Positions 1 through 8,601 are shown, counted from the stretch's first letter. The stretch: DNA of 38,322 nucleotides from an uncultured Campylobacter sp. (GCF_938045345.1 NZ_CALIMS010000021.1:1-38322), one strand, 5' to 3'. Numbers and translations: made by a program. The notes: generated from the letters alone by a model not told the origin.

Positions 1-59
1 TAAATAACGCCGAAGCGATCGCGGTGCACGGCGATAAATTTGAAATTTTAGGGCGGTAA
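1..59 (+). CDS. C-terminal end of an unidentified protein (partial)
   Basis: Reading frame 3 is open from the window edge to a TAA and ends in the residues NNAEAIAVHGDKFEILGR. The tail looks like ordinary protein sequence (alternating hydrophobic and charged residues), and the gene would run in the same direction as the next one. Too little is present to name a family, and the frame could be open by chance over only 18 codons. Confidence 0.35.
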   Translation, partial: NNAEAIAVHGDKFEILGR

Positions 60-270
60 ATTTAGGCGCGCGGCGTTCTAAAAGCGCGTTAAATTTAGAA
101 AAACGGCGTATGAAATTTTACGCGCTAAAGCCTGCGTAAAATTTTAAAATTTAAAAACGGCGGCGGCTGAAAGGCGAGCCGAAAATGCGGCGACAGCAGG
201 CTAAATTTAACCGCCGTGAACGCTAAATTTAAAAGCAAAAGCGAGCAAATTTTAAGCTTAAGGAGCGCTT

Positions 271-843
271 ATGGATTACTTTAAACCATTTTTCATAAAA
301 ATCGCAGGGGGCGCCAGAGATGACGATCACACGAGCGCGCACGACGAGGTGGTGACGCCCCTGCTTGCTGGTGCGCTGGAAGCATACGTTTACCGCGGAC
401 TTAGCCATGAGACGCAAAGCATAAACAGGGCGGGCGAGCTCATCAGCGTCGTGCACGAGCCGTTTGTTTTGGCGAGCTTCAACTTTCTCGTGCGCGAGCG
501 GGGCAAATTTCGCCTCGATCTCTCGCGCGAATGCGTAAACGGCGCCGAGATCTTTTGGAACGCTTGCAGTTTTAGGCGCGGCTCGGTCGTTGTTTTGCTT
601 GATGGCGAGTTTGATCTGGCGCCTATTTTGCGCCGCTGCGCCGAGATAAGCATAGACGAGACGCCAAATATGGGCAACAGCCCCGCGGCGACCAAGCTTG
701 CCAAGCGTGCCATGAGCGAAGGGCGGATCGCAGTGCTTTTTAGCGCATCAAATGGGATAGGGTGGATGGATATCTACGCTCCTGAGGCGGTACAGGCTAA
801 AATTTTAAAACTTGCGGATGAGATAAACGGGGATGAAATTTAA
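271..843 (+). CDS. hypothetical protein, 190 aa
   Basis: I do not recognise this protein. The ATG is preceded by a good ribosome binding site (TAAGGAG, about 6 nt upstream), which supports translation. There is no signal peptide or membrane segment. The protein is soluble, mixed alpha/beta in character and mildly acidic, with a central hydrophobic strand (residues about 109-114, SVVVLL) and three cysteines (in ECVNG, NACSF and RRCAE). The first 210 nt upstream are non-coding and full of AAATTT words. It runs alone and faces the minus-strand block that follows, so context says nothing about its role. A small cytosolic protein of unknown function is the most that can be said. Confidence 0.7.
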   Translation: MDYFKPFFIKIAGGARDDDHTSAHDEVVTPLLAGALEAYVYRGLSHETQSINRAGELISVVHEPFVLASFNFLVRERGKFRLDLSRECVNGAEIFWNACSFRRGSVVVLLDGEFDLAPILRRCAEISIDETPNMGNSPAATKLAKRAMSEGRIAVLFSASNGIGWMDIYAPEAVQAKILKLADEINGDEI

Positions 844-944
844 AATTTAAAAGCAGGTCTTTGCATTAAATTTTACGCCAGATAGGCATTATGTACCCAT
901 GTGTGCGCAGACAAAAACAGAGGTCGCGAAAATAAGTTTCGCAC

Positions 945-2297
945 CTATCGCCCTCTTCTTCTTGCCAAAAGATAAAACAAAATGATCGCCGCCAAAACCA
1001 CCGCGATTGCGGCGTAAATTTTACCCATGCCGCCGTAGCTTTTGGAGTCGTCGCTTAAATACAGGTTTATTATCGCGCCGTTATCAGTCGAAATTTCAAG
1101 CTTTGCGCCCTTTGCGCCGTTTAGCTTTACGCGCAGCATATTCGCCGCAGGGCTTGAAATTTCGGGCTTATCCATAAAAGAGTAGCTGGTTTTGTAGCTT
1201 TTCATCAAATCGTTGCAGTCTTTCGGGGTTACGAATATGTCGTAAAACGCGCCGTTTTTCACGCTCAAATTTTCTCCGCCTTGCACGACGAAGTATCTAA
1301 ATTTAGGCGCCTGCGTGATAAACTCCCACCGCAGCGTCTTTTGCTTCCCGCCCTGCTCGTAATTAAACTCCGCGCCGTATTTGGTGTCAAATTTAAAAAC
1401 CTCTCTGCTGAAAAGTACGAACTGCCTATCGCTTAAAATGGCGTTAGGATCGGAGTTTTTGTCTAAAATTTTAACGTTTTGAAGCTCTCTGCCGCCTTCG
1501 TAAATTTTAAAACTTTTCATCGCTACGGGCGGCTGGGCGGAATTAAATTCCACGCTTACGGGATTTGCGGTGATTTTACACTCTGGCATGGGGTCTGGAA
1601 TTTCGTTGCTGAAAAATGCGAGCGCGGGCTCGTCGTTCGGGTAATAGACATAGGGGCGCGAGTTTAGCGCGGTGGCGCCTTTGAACTTATCCTCCCTCAT
1701 CCGTAGCGTTTCATTTTTACACATCCCCAGTAGAAATTTACCGCTTCCTTCGTCGTTTAAATTCCGCAAACAAAAGGCATTGAGGCGCGAATTTCCCATC
1801 TCAAAAACGTAGCTACTTTTTTTGCCGTGCTCAAAATAGCCGATGCCGATCTCATCCGAGGCGAAATCCAAAAATGCAAATCTATGGTAAATCGCGCTTA
1901 AAAGCCCGTCGATCGCGCTTTTTAGATCGCTTGAGTTATAGGATAAATTTTCACTCACGACGGCATTATAGCCTGCGTAAAAAGCGCGCTTTGACGGATT
2001 TTCGCCCGTAAAATTCGGTCTGCCCTGGGTCTCGTCGTGCGACATCGCCTCGTTTGCGACGACATATTTTGCGTGATTAAGCGCGGAGATATTTAAAATT
2101 TCATTCTGCGCAAAGTAGTTTAACCCCGATTTTGCGCGCACATTGTTGATGTAGCTTAGCGGATCGTCGTAAAAGGAAAAGCCGCTCATCGCAACGAGCG
2201 GCTGTTTTAAATTTGAAGGGGTGTTTTCGCATGCGGCAAAAAGCGCGCAAATCGCCCCGAGGCCCAGGAGCCTAAGCCGTAGGGCCCGCTTTAGCAA
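945..2297 (-). CDS. CAP-domain (SCP/PR1-like) envelope protein, N-terminal lipobox-like and C-terminal membrane anchor
   Basis: The start is a TTG that overlaps the end of pckA by 26 nt and has AAGGGG upstream, so it is probably translationally coupled to pckA. Residues 1-23 form a basic-hydrophobic leader ending in LFAAC, an acceptable lipobox with C23 as the lipidated cysteine. Residues about 45-170 match the bacterial CAP/SCP fold: NNVRAKSGL, then NHAKYVV, an MSHDE motif, the ENLSY motif and the C-terminal GIGYFEHG. CAP proteins are secreted proteins often found in envelopes; their bacterial biochemistry is largely unknown. Residues about 170-410 look like an extracytoplasmic beta-rich part. 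The last 25 residues are a hydrophobic helix followed by ARRRGR, so the protein may be anchored at both ends. A plain signal peptide instead of a lipoprotein leader is possible. Confidence 0.75.
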   Translation of the reverse strand: MLKRALRLRLLGLGAICALFAACENTPSNLKQPLVAMSGFSFYDDPLSYINNVRAKSGLNYFAQNEILNISALNHAKYVVANEAMSHDETQGRPNFTGENPSKRAFYAGYNAVVSENLSYNSSDLKSAIDGLLSAIYHRFAFLDFASDEIGIGYFEHGKKSSYVFEMGNSRLNAFCLRNLNDEGSGKFLLGMCKNETLRMREDKFKGATALNSRPYVYYPNDEPALAFFSNEIPDPMPECKITANPVSVEFNSAQPPVAMKSFKIYEGGRELQNVKILDKNSDPNAILSDRQFVLFSREVFKFDTKYGAEFNYEQGGKQKTLRWEFITQAPKFRYFVVQGGENLSVKNGAFYDIFVTPKDCNDLMKSYKTSYSFMDKPEISSPAANMLRVKLNGAKGAKLEISTDNGAIINLYLSDDSKSYGGMGKIYAAIAVVLAAIILFYLLARRRGR

Positions 2298-3855
2298 ACT
2301 CGACCCCTTCTTTTACGTCCTCGTAGCGTTTAAAATTCTCTTCAAACATCTTTGCTAGCTTATCTCGCGTGATCTTATATTCCGCCGGGTGCGTCCACGT
2401 ATTGATAGGATTTAACAGCTTCGTCTCGACGCCTGCTAGCTCTTTTGGGATCGCAAGGTTAAATTTTTCAAAATTTTCAAATTCGCACTTTTTGATGCTG
2501 CCGTCAAGGATCGCGTTTATGCATGCGCGAGTGGCTTTTATACTCATTCGCTTGCCTACGCCGTACGCGCCGCCGCTCCAGCCTGTGTTTACGAGATAGA
2601 CGCTAACATTATGCTTATCGATCTTTTCGCCTAGCAGCTTAGCGTAAACGGTCGGATGCAGCGGCATAAACGGCTCGCCAAAGCACGCGCTAAATGTCGC
2701 CACGGGCTCGGTGATACCGCGCTCGGTGCCTGCGACTTTGGCCGTATAGCCGCTTAGGAAATAATACATCGCCTGCTCTTTGGTTAGCTTTGCGACCGGA
2801 GGCAAAACGCCGAATGCGTCGGCTGTTAGGAAGATGATATTTTTCGGATGGCCGCCCGCAGAGCTTGGCTCATAGTTATCGATATGATAGATCGGGTAGC
2901 TGACGCGGGTGTTTTCGGTCTTGCTGCCGTCTTTGTAGTCCACGACGCCAGCCTCATTGGCGACCACGTTTTCAAGTAGCGCGTCGCGTTTGATCGCCGC
3001 GTAAATTTCAGGCTCGCTGCTCGGATCTAAATTTATGCACTTCGCGTAGCAGCCGCCCTCGAAGTTAAATATCCCCTCATCGTCCCAGCCGTGCTCGTCG
3101 TCGCCGATTAGCTTGCGGTTTGGATCGGTCGAGAGCGTCGTTTTGCCCGTGCCGCTTAGACCGAAAAATAGCGCCGTGTCGCCATCCTTGCCCACGTTTG
3201 CCGAGCAGTGCATCGACATCTTGCCCGCAAGCGGCAACCAGTAGTTCATCATCGAAAAAATGCCCTTTTTCATCTCGCCGCCGTACCACGTACCGCCGAT
3301 AACCGCGACGTTTTCCTCGACGTTAAAGATAACGAAAACGTCGGAATGCAGCCCGTCGCTGGCGTAGTCCTCGTTTTTGCATTTACAAGCGTTGTAAACG
3401 ACGAAATCCGGATGAAATTCCGCTAGCTCGCTCTTGCTTGGGCGGATGAACATATTTTTAACAAAATGCGCCTGCCACGCGACTTCGGTTACGAAGCGAA
3501 CCGATTTTTTGCTCTTTTCGCTCGCGCCGCAAAATGCATCTTGGATAAAGATTTCCTTACCGCTTAGTTGGGCTTTGGCTTTAGCTAAAAGCTTATCGAA
3601 AAGCTCTTTTGAGATAGGCTGATTTATCTTGCCCCAGGCGATGTATTTTTGGCTCGGATCTTGTTTTACGAAGTACTTATCCTTGGGGCTGCGACCCGTA
3701 AAGATGCCAGTATCGACCATAAAGGTACCGTTGCTTGACACGCGCCCTTCATTCATCGCCTTTTCAAGCTCGAAAAGCTCGTCGTAGCTTAGGTTGTAGT
3801 TGATTTTTTTGATATTTTTAAGACCTAGTTTATCCAGATCGTTCGGAGTTGTCAT
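2272..3855 (-). CDS. pckA: ATP-dependent phosphoenolpyruvate carboxykinase
   Basis: Interconverts oxaloacetate + ATP and PEP + CO2 + ADP in the cytosol. It is the first committed step of gluconeogenesis, important in Campylobacter, which uses amino and organic acids rather than sugars. The full-length 527-residue protein shows the hallmark motifs: TGRSPKDKY near residue 53, the PEPCK P-loop GLSGTGKTTLS near 235, the metal-binding IGDDEHGWDD just after it, and NTGWSGGAYGVGKRM near 430. The ATG follows AAAAAGGACGC. A perfect minus-strand TATAAT lies about 43 nt upstream of the start, so the gene has its own promoter, separated from pycB by a terminator-like hairpin. The 3' end overlaps the CAP-protein gene. 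Confidence 0.98.
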   Translation of the reverse strand: MTTPNDLDKLGLKNIKKINYNLSYDELFELEKAMNEGRVSSNGTFMVDTGIFTGRSPKDKYFVKQDPSQKYIAWGKINQPISKELFDKLLAKAKAQLSGKEIFIQDAFCGASEKSKKSVRFVTEVAWQAHFVKNMFIRPSKSELAEFHPDFVVYNACKCKNEDYASDGLHSDVFVIFNVEENVAVIGGTWYGGEMKKGIFSMMNYWLPLAGKMSMHCSANVGKDGDTALFFGLSGTGKTTLSTDPNRKLIGDDEHGWDDEGIFNFEGGCYAKCINLDPSSEPEIYAAIKRDALLENVVANEAGVVDYKDGSKTENTRVSYPIYHIDNYEPSSAGGHPKNIIFLTADAFGVLPPVAKLTKEQAMYYFLSGYTAKVAGTERGITEPVATFSACFGEPFMPLHPTVYAKLLGEKIDKHNVSVYLVNTGWSGGAYGVGKRMSIKATRACINAILDGSIKKCEFENFEKFNLAIPKELAGVETKLLNPINTWTHPAEYKITRDKLAKMFEENFKRYEDVKEGVEFAKAGPTA

Positions 3856-3897
3856 TTTGCGTCCTTTTTAAATTAAATTTTGATAAAAGATTGCGCT

Positions 3898-3903
3898 ATT
3901 ATA
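3898..3903 (-). promoter_or_regulatory. -10 box of the pckA promoter
   Basis: The minus strand reads TATAAT, within GCTATAATAGC, 42 nt upstream of the pckA ATG. Transcription would start near 3891. As usual in Campylobacter no clear -35 box is visible. Prediction from pattern only. Confidence 0.55.
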
Positions 3904-3951
3904 GCTTAAAATTTAGGTGAGCTCGCTTAAGCACCGAGGATGGTCGCCATG

Positions 3952-3980
3952 AAATTTAGGCGGGAGTGCCGCCTAAATTT
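3952..3980 (-). terminator. terminator-like hairpin after pycB
   Basis: A perfect 12-bp inverted repeat (AAATTTAGGCGG / CCGCCTAAATTT) with a 5-nt loop begins 6 nt past the pycB stop codon. The GC-rich core and AT-rich base leave three U residues at the 3' side of the stem, but no long U tract follows, so termination may be partial. It separates pycB from the pckA promoter. Confidence 0.55.
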
Positions 3981-3986
3981 TAGAGC

Positions 3987-5810
3987 TTATCTTAAAATCG
4001 CGAGCACTTGATCAGCATCGACCGTATCGCCCTGGGCAACTAAAATTTTATCGATTATGCCATCACGCGGGCTTTCGATATTTATCTCCATCTTCATCGC
4101 TTCAAGAACGATGACATTCTGCCCCGCCTTAACAGCGTCGCCTTCCTTTATTAAAATTTTAAATACGTTGCTAGGAAGCGTCGCTTTTATATCGTTGTCG
4201 TCCGTACCGCTTGCCTTGCTTTCAGGAGCGGTTTGCACTTGCGGCTTTGCGGGCGCTGAGGTATCGAAGCTGACGTCGTATCGATCGCCGTTTACGAGCA
4301 CGTTTTGCCCAGCGAATTCTACGCTGTAAATTTTGCCGTTAATCTTAACGTCAAATTTACCGTTTTTAGAAATACCGCTTTGATGACTTGCGGCGGGTGC
4401 TACGTCCTCTTTTTTGCGGCTCATGAGCTTGCCCTCGCCTTTTAAAAACGCGATACCCTTTTCTTTGCACGCAAGCGCGATAAATATGTTCTCCTCGCTA
4501 GGCTCAATGCCCTGCTCGCGTAGAATCTTCTGCGCATACGCGACGCTCTTGCTATCGTCGGCATCGGCTATATCTACGGCGTGTTTAGTCGTAGGCTGTA
4601 GTCCCAGCTGCTCGGCGGTGAGCTTAATCACGCCGTCATCCGGCTTAACGGGCGTTTTGCCGAAATAACCTAACACCATCTTGCCGTAGCCCTCGGCGAT
4701 CTTTTTCCACGGGCCGAACATTACGTTGTTAAACGCCTGCTGGAAATAAAACTGGCTAACCGGCGTTACGCTCGTGCCGAAGCCGCCCTTTTCGACGACT
4801 TCGCGCATAGCCTTGATGACGGCTGGGAATTTGTCTAAAATTTTATTATCGCGCATCATCTGAGTGTTTGCCGTAAGCGCGCCTCCGGGCATCGGCGAAA
4901 ACGGAATGAGTGGGCTTACCTGCGTAGCTTCTGGCGGCATGAAGTAATCCTTCAAGCACTCGCCCAAAACCTCTTCGTATTTTAAAATTTTCTCTGCATC
5001 CAGTCCCAGGTCGAAATTTTGCCCCTTCGTCGCGTGCAACAACGTAAGAATGTCCGGCTGGCTAGTGCCGCCGCTTACGGGATGCGCGGCAAGGTCGATG
5101 CCGTCTACGCCCGCAACGAGCGCAGCCTGATAGCACGCGACGCTAACGCCCGCCGTCTCGTGAGTGTGCAGGCGGATATGCACGCCGTCGCTTAAAATTT
5201 TACGCGCGCGCTTGATCGTCTCATAGACCTTCTGCGGGCTACTGGTGCCGCTTGCGTCTTTGAAGCAGACGCTGTCAAACGGGATCTGCGCGTCTAAAAT
5301 TTGACGCAGAATCCTCTCGTAAAACGCCGCATCGTGCGCACCGCTACATCCAGGCGGTAGATCCATCATCGTAACCACGACTTCGTGTTTAAGGCCGTGA
5401 CGATGTATGCACTCGCCGCTAAATTTTAAATTTTCCACGTCGTTTAGCGCGTCGAAATTTCGAATCGTCGTCGTGCCATGCTTGGCAAAAAGCTTAGCGT
5501 GCAGATCGATGATCTCGCGGCTGCCGGTATCGAGCGTGACGGTATTTACGCCGCGGCTAAGGGTTTGCAGGTTCGCCTCAGGCCCCACGATGCTTCTAAA
5601 TTTATCCATCATCTCAAAGGCGTCTTCGTTTAGGTAAAAATACAGGCTCTGAAACCGCGCGCCGCCGCCGAACTCAAAGTGCGTGATGCCCGCGTCTTTG
5701 GCCGCGCTAACGGCAGGCAAAAAGTCCGCCATCGCCACGCGCGCGCCAAAAACCGACTGAAATCCGTCGCGAAAGGTCGTATCCATAACGTCGATAAGCT
5801 TTTTAGCCAT
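3987..5810 (-). CDS. pycB: pyruvate carboxylase subunit B (biotin-carrying carboxyltransferase)
   Basis: Transfers carboxyl groups between biotin and pyruvate to give oxaloacetate; related oxaloacetate decarboxylase alpha subunits run the reverse reaction. The 607-residue protein has the HMGL-like TIM barrel at the N-terminus with DTTFRDG at residues 10-16, the metal-binding RLHTHETAG near residue 210 and HPVSGGTSQPD after it, a PYC/OADA central domain, a hydrophilic linker at about 470-525 and a biotinyl domain ending the protein, with biotinylated K573 in EAMKMEI. It is a stand-alone B subunit, as in other epsilonproteobacteria where PycA (biotin carboxylase) is encoded apart; no pycA lies here. 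The start has GGAGC upstream and lies 41 nt after dctM, so it is probably co-transcribed with the transporter. Subunit alpha of a sodium-pumping decarboxylase is less likely, since no beta or gamma subunit is adjacent. Confidence 0.93.
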   Translation of the reverse strand: MAKKLIDVMDTTFRDGFQSVFGARVAMADFLPAVSAAKDAGITHFEFGGGARFQSLYFYLNEDAFEMMDKFRSIVGPEANLQTLSRGVNTVTLDTGSREIIDLHAKLFAKHGTTTIRNFDALNDVENLKFSGECIHRHGLKHEVVVTMMDLPPGCSGAHDAAFYERILRQILDAQIPFDSVCFKDASGTSSPQKVYETIKRARKILSDGVHIRLHTHETAGVSVACYQAALVAGVDGIDLAAHPVSGGTSQPDILTLLHATKGQNFDLGLDAEKILKYEEVLGECLKDYFMPPEATQVSPLIPFSPMPGGALTANTQMMRDNKILDKFPAVIKAMREVVEKGGFGTSVTPVSQFYFQQAFNNVMFGPWKKIAEGYGKMVLGYFGKTPVKPDDGVIKLTAEQLGLQPTTKHAVDIADADDSKSVAYAQKILREQGIEPSEENIFIALACKEKGIAFLKGEGKLMSRKKEDVAPAASHQSGISKNGKFDVKINGKIYSVEFAGQNVLVNGDRYDVSFDTSAPAKPQVQTAPESKASGTDDNDIKATLPSNVFKILIKEGDAVKAGQNVIVLEAMKMEINIESPRDGIIDKILVAQGDTVDADQVLAILR

Positions 5811-5851
5811 TTTTAGCTCCTAGGTTAAATTTAGCGTGAATTTTAATATTT

Positions 5852-7213
5852 CTAGCCTAAAAAAGCTTTTAAACCAAAAACCCCCGGAAAGATTGCGAGC
5901 GTTAATAGCACTAGAATTTGCAATAAAATAAAAGGTAGCACGCCCTTGTAAATATCCGTGGTATGGATTTGCGGCGGCGTCACGCCCTTTAAGAAAAATA
6001 TCGAAAATCCAAATGGCGGCGTCATAAACGACGTTTGTAAATTTACAGCGATTAAGATCGCAAACCACACGGGATTGATATGCAAAGACTCTACTATCGG
6101 CAAAAGTATCGGTAAAATGATATATGAAATTTCGACATAATCGAGAAAAAACCCAAGCACTATGATAACTACCATCGTAAGCGCGATAAATCCCCATGCT
6201 TGACCAGGCAGATTTTCCATAAAATTTTTTACGACCTCATCTCCGCCCGTGTAAGAAAAAATCATCGAAAATGCCGTGGCGCCCATCAAAATCATAAAAA
6301 CCATGCCCGAAATTTTAGCGGTATTTTTTAGCGCGTCATAGATCAGCCTAAACGAAAACGTGCGGTACAAAACAGCTAGCGCTATCGCACCCAAGCAGCC
6401 TACCGACGAGCTCTCCGTAGGCGTAGCGATGCCCGCAAAAATAGATCCTAAGACGAGCAAAATCAGCACGAGCACTGGCACGACGTTTTTAAGCGCGATA
6501 AAAATTTGCTTTGATTTGCTAAGCCCCTCTAGCGGCGGAACAGGCGGTGCATAATCTTTGCAAATATATGAAATAATCGCAATATAAATCACGTAAAAAC
6601 CCACTAGCACGAGCCCAGGAATAACTGCTGCAGAAAAAAGATCACCCACAGAAACCGAAAGTATATCGCCTAAAATAATCAGCACGATAGAAGGCGGGAT
6701 AATCTGCCCAAGCGTGCCCGCAGCAGCGATAGTGCCGGTAGCCAGTGGCTTATCATAGCCGTATTTCATCATCACGGGCAGACTGATAACGCCCATAGCG
6801 ATGACAGTCGCGCCCACTATGCCCGTCGTAGCCGCAAGTAGCGCGCCCACCAAAACGGTGCTGATCGCCACGCCGCCTCGTACACCGCCGAATAAAAATG
6901 CCATCGACTCTAATAAGCGCTCCGCAAGGCGAGTCTTTTGCAAAATCATACCCATCAAAATAAAAAGCGGCACCGAGATTAACAGCTGATTTTCCATAAT
7001 CGAGTAAATTCTATTAGGCATCAGTGAAAAAAACTGCCTGCTCATATCCTCGAAAGCTTCAGTTAAAATTTCAAAGCCCTGCGCGTAATCCCACGCCTCA
7101 CTAAGTCCGTAGATAAAGCCGAAAATAACCGCTACAGCACCAAATGTAAACGCAACGGGAAAACCCAGTAAAAGCATAAAAAGCGCTACCGCAAACATCA
7201 CTATGCCTATCAT
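5852..7213 (-). CDS. dctM: TRAP transporter large permease (DctM family)
   Basis: Large membrane subunit of a tripartite ATP-independent periplasmic transporter, which uses an ion gradient to import organic acids delivered by a periplasmic binding protein. The 453-residue protein is almost entirely hydrophobic (about 11-12 membrane segments) and shows DctM family features: the N-terminal LLLGFPVAFTFGAVA, GVRGGVAISTVLVGALLAATTGIVGATV, and the C-terminal NLQTSFMTPPFGFSIFF (quoted in parts). I start it at the ATG of MIGIV, which has AAAAGGTGG upstream, rather than 14 codons earlier. It follows dctQ by 93 nt and precedes pycB by 41 nt. Substrate is unknown; the link to pycB and pckA suggests a C4-dicarboxylate or other keto/organic acid. 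Confidence 0.92.
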   Translation of the reverse strand: MIGIVMFAVALFMLLLGFPVAFTFGAVAVIFGFIYGLSEAWDYAQGFEILTEAFEDMSRQFFSLMPNRIYSIMENQLLISVPLFILMGMILQKTRLAERLLESMAFLFGGVRGGVAISTVLVGALLAATTGIVGATVIAMGVISLPVMMKYGYDKPLATGTIAAAGTLGQIIPPSIVLIILGDILSVSVGDLFSAAVIPGLVLVGFYVIYIAIISYICKDYAPPVPPLEGLSKSKQIFIALKNVVPVLVLILLVLGSIFAGIATPTESSSVGCLGAIALAVLYRTFSFRLIYDALKNTAKISGMVFMILMGATAFSMIFSYTGGDEVVKNFMENLPGQAWGFIALTMVVIIVLGFFLDYVEISYIILPILLPIVESLHINPVWFAILIAVNLQTSFMTPPFGFSIFFLKGVTPPQIHTTDIYKGVLPFILLQILVLLTLAIFPGVFGLKAFLG

Positions 7214-7306
7214 AGCTCGCCACCTTTTATCTCGCCGTGGCAAAATTCCGCCCAAGCGCGAAAAGTGTGAAATTTATAGAATTTTAAATTTAAGCTCATT
7301 CTGCCC

Positions 7307-7876
7307 TCACACACTCTGTGCGCCCGAAGAATTCCCACTAAGAAATTCCGAGCCTTTGTTTTCCCTAACATCAAGCAGGGCGTTAATATTTTTAATCAAA
7401 AATCCAAATGCGTAGATAAATAAAAACGCATAGCTAAGCGTGATTGCGGACTTGATGATCCAAAGATGCTGCATACCGCCGGGATTAGCACTGGCCTCAT
7501 GGCTCGTATAAGCCTCGCTCACGTAATCGATCGAAAAAAACGCCACGAGCGCTACGAAAGGCAAAATGAAAAATATCGTGCCTAAGATATTTATGAGCGC
7601 TTTTGCAGTGGGATTAAATTTTTCGTAAAAAATATCCACGCGAACGTGTGCGTTTTCTTTAAGCGCATAGGTCACACCGAATAAAAACATCGCCGAATAT
7701 AGCCACCATGTAAGTTCTTGCATAGCGACGGAATTTGCGGTGGGAAAAAGATAGCGCGCCACAACATTGTAAAAAACGACTATAACTAAAAGCGCCAAAA
7801 ATACGATACTTAATACGCCTAAGATATTTGCGAACGCATCAAAAGCTCTTTCTAATCTGCGTAAAAAACTCTTCAA
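7307..7876 (-). CDS. dctQ: TRAP transporter small permease (DctQ family)
   Basis: Small four-helix membrane subunit that partners DctM. The 189-residue protein has membrane segments near residues 18-40, 52-70, 90-115 and 135-160, and the DctQ signature NVVARYLF followed by ELTWWLYSAMFLFGVTYALKE (split here), with the HVRVDIFYE motif after it. It is the first gene of the dctQ-dctM-pycB unit. No DctP solute-binding protein is encoded next to it in either direction, which is unusual for this transporter class; the binding protein must lie elsewhere or be borrowed. Confidence 0.9.
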   Translation of the reverse strand: MKSFLRRLERAFDAFANILGVLSIVFLALLVIVVFYNVVARYLFPTANSVAMQELTWWLYSAMFLFGVTYALKENAHVRVDIFYEKFNPTAKALINILGTIFFILPFVALVAFFSIDYVSEAYTSHEASANPGGMQHLWIIKSAITLSYAFLFIYAFGFLIKNINALLDVRENKGSEFLSGNSSGAQSV

Positions 7877-7972
7877 AATTTTACCCTTTGCTTGAAATTT
7901 TTGCTATAAAAGCTGGGATTTTAGCAAAAATATCTGCAATTTATTATAAAATTATGCGCAGAAAGGATTTTT

Positions 7973-8584
7973 ATGATTTTAAAATTTCAAAACAAATACT
8001 CTAAAAAATTTCTCGCCTTTTGCGCTATTTGGGCGCTTTTTTGGCTAGCATTTTCATATTTTTTCTTGCAAAAATTCCTTTTTATCTATCCGGAAAGCTT
8101 TAGTATTCACGTTAGATTCGCACTTTGCGCCATAGCGCTAGGAACGGTGATTTTAGCGGTTTGCGGCAAGAGCGTTTACGGCGCGATCTACGGATATGCG
8201 GTGTGGTTTTACGGCGCGGCGCTGGGATTCGCCTCGTCGTTAAATTTAGTCAAAATCCGCGTCGTATTGCGCGAAGACGGCGAAATGGGAGGGATAAGCG
8301 GCTGCGGCGGAGCGGTGAAATTTTTAAATTTCGATCTAAGCGCGGTGCCGATTTTTAAGCCATTTAACAGCTGCGCATTCGATGTACCGGCGGTGCCGAC
8401 CAATATAACGCTAGACGGACTGCAAGCCAAACTAACGGCGCTTTATAGCGGAGGTTGGTATCTATTCCCGGCAAGTAAAAGCGTGGATCTGGCGCAATTT
8501 TGGAGTTTTATCTTTATATTTTTCGCAATTATTTGGACGATTGGAATTTTTCTTGGGTTTTTGAATAAGAAGGCGCAGAGGTAG
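7973..8584 (+). CDS. DsbB-like membrane protein lacking the first CxxC
   Basis: A 203-residue inner-membrane protein with four predicted helices (about residues 13-33, 48-64, 69-90 and 170-196) and one large periplasmic loop. The layout matches DsbB, the quinone-linked oxidase of DsbA. After helix 1 the sequence P40-E41-S-F-S44-IHV-R48-F-A-L aligns position by position with the DsbB motif P-C-x-x-C-x-x-x-R-x-A-L, but both cysteines are replaced (E41, S44). The second loop keeps a cysteine pair (C111, C134) and the GWYLFPAS...AQFW block before helix 4 resembles the DsbB C-terminal motif. It therefore cannot pass electrons to quinone by the standard route. RBS AAAGGA is present. It is divergent from dctQ. 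The assignment rests on motif alignment by eye, so it is moderate. Confidence 0.6.
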   Translation: MILKFQNKYSKKFLAFCAIWALFWLAFSYFFLQKFLFIYPESFSIHVRFALCAIALGTVILAVCGKSVYGAIYGYAVWFYGAALGFASSLNLVKIRVVLREDGEMGGISGCGGAVKFLNFDLSAVPIFKPFNSCAFDVPAVPTNITLDGLQAKLTALYSGGWYLFPASKSVDLAQFWSFIFIFFAIIWTIGIFLGFLNKKAQR

Positions 8585-8594
8585 CCTCTGCGCC
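8572..8594. terminator. hairpin between convergent genes, with the stop codon in its loop
   Basis: A perfect 10-bp stem (GGCGCAGAGG / CCTCTGCGCC) with a 3-nt loop TAG, which is itself the stop codon of the DsbB-like gene. On the minus strand the stem is followed by TTCTTATTC, so it can serve as a terminator for the pseudopilin gene; the plus strand side has no U tract. Confidence 0.65.
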
Positions 8595-8601
8595 AAAGAA
8601 G

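Noticed and set aside
60..200. AAATTT / AAATTTTAAAATTT words suspected to be a CRISPR or phage-type repeat
   Set aside because: Irregular spacing, variable length and presence throughout the window show a genome-wide word bias, not an array.
3077..3426. Overlapping 60-72 residue frames within pckA on both strands
   Set aside because: They are shadows of a strongly conserved pckA reading frame, with Arg/Ser/Pro-rich compositions.
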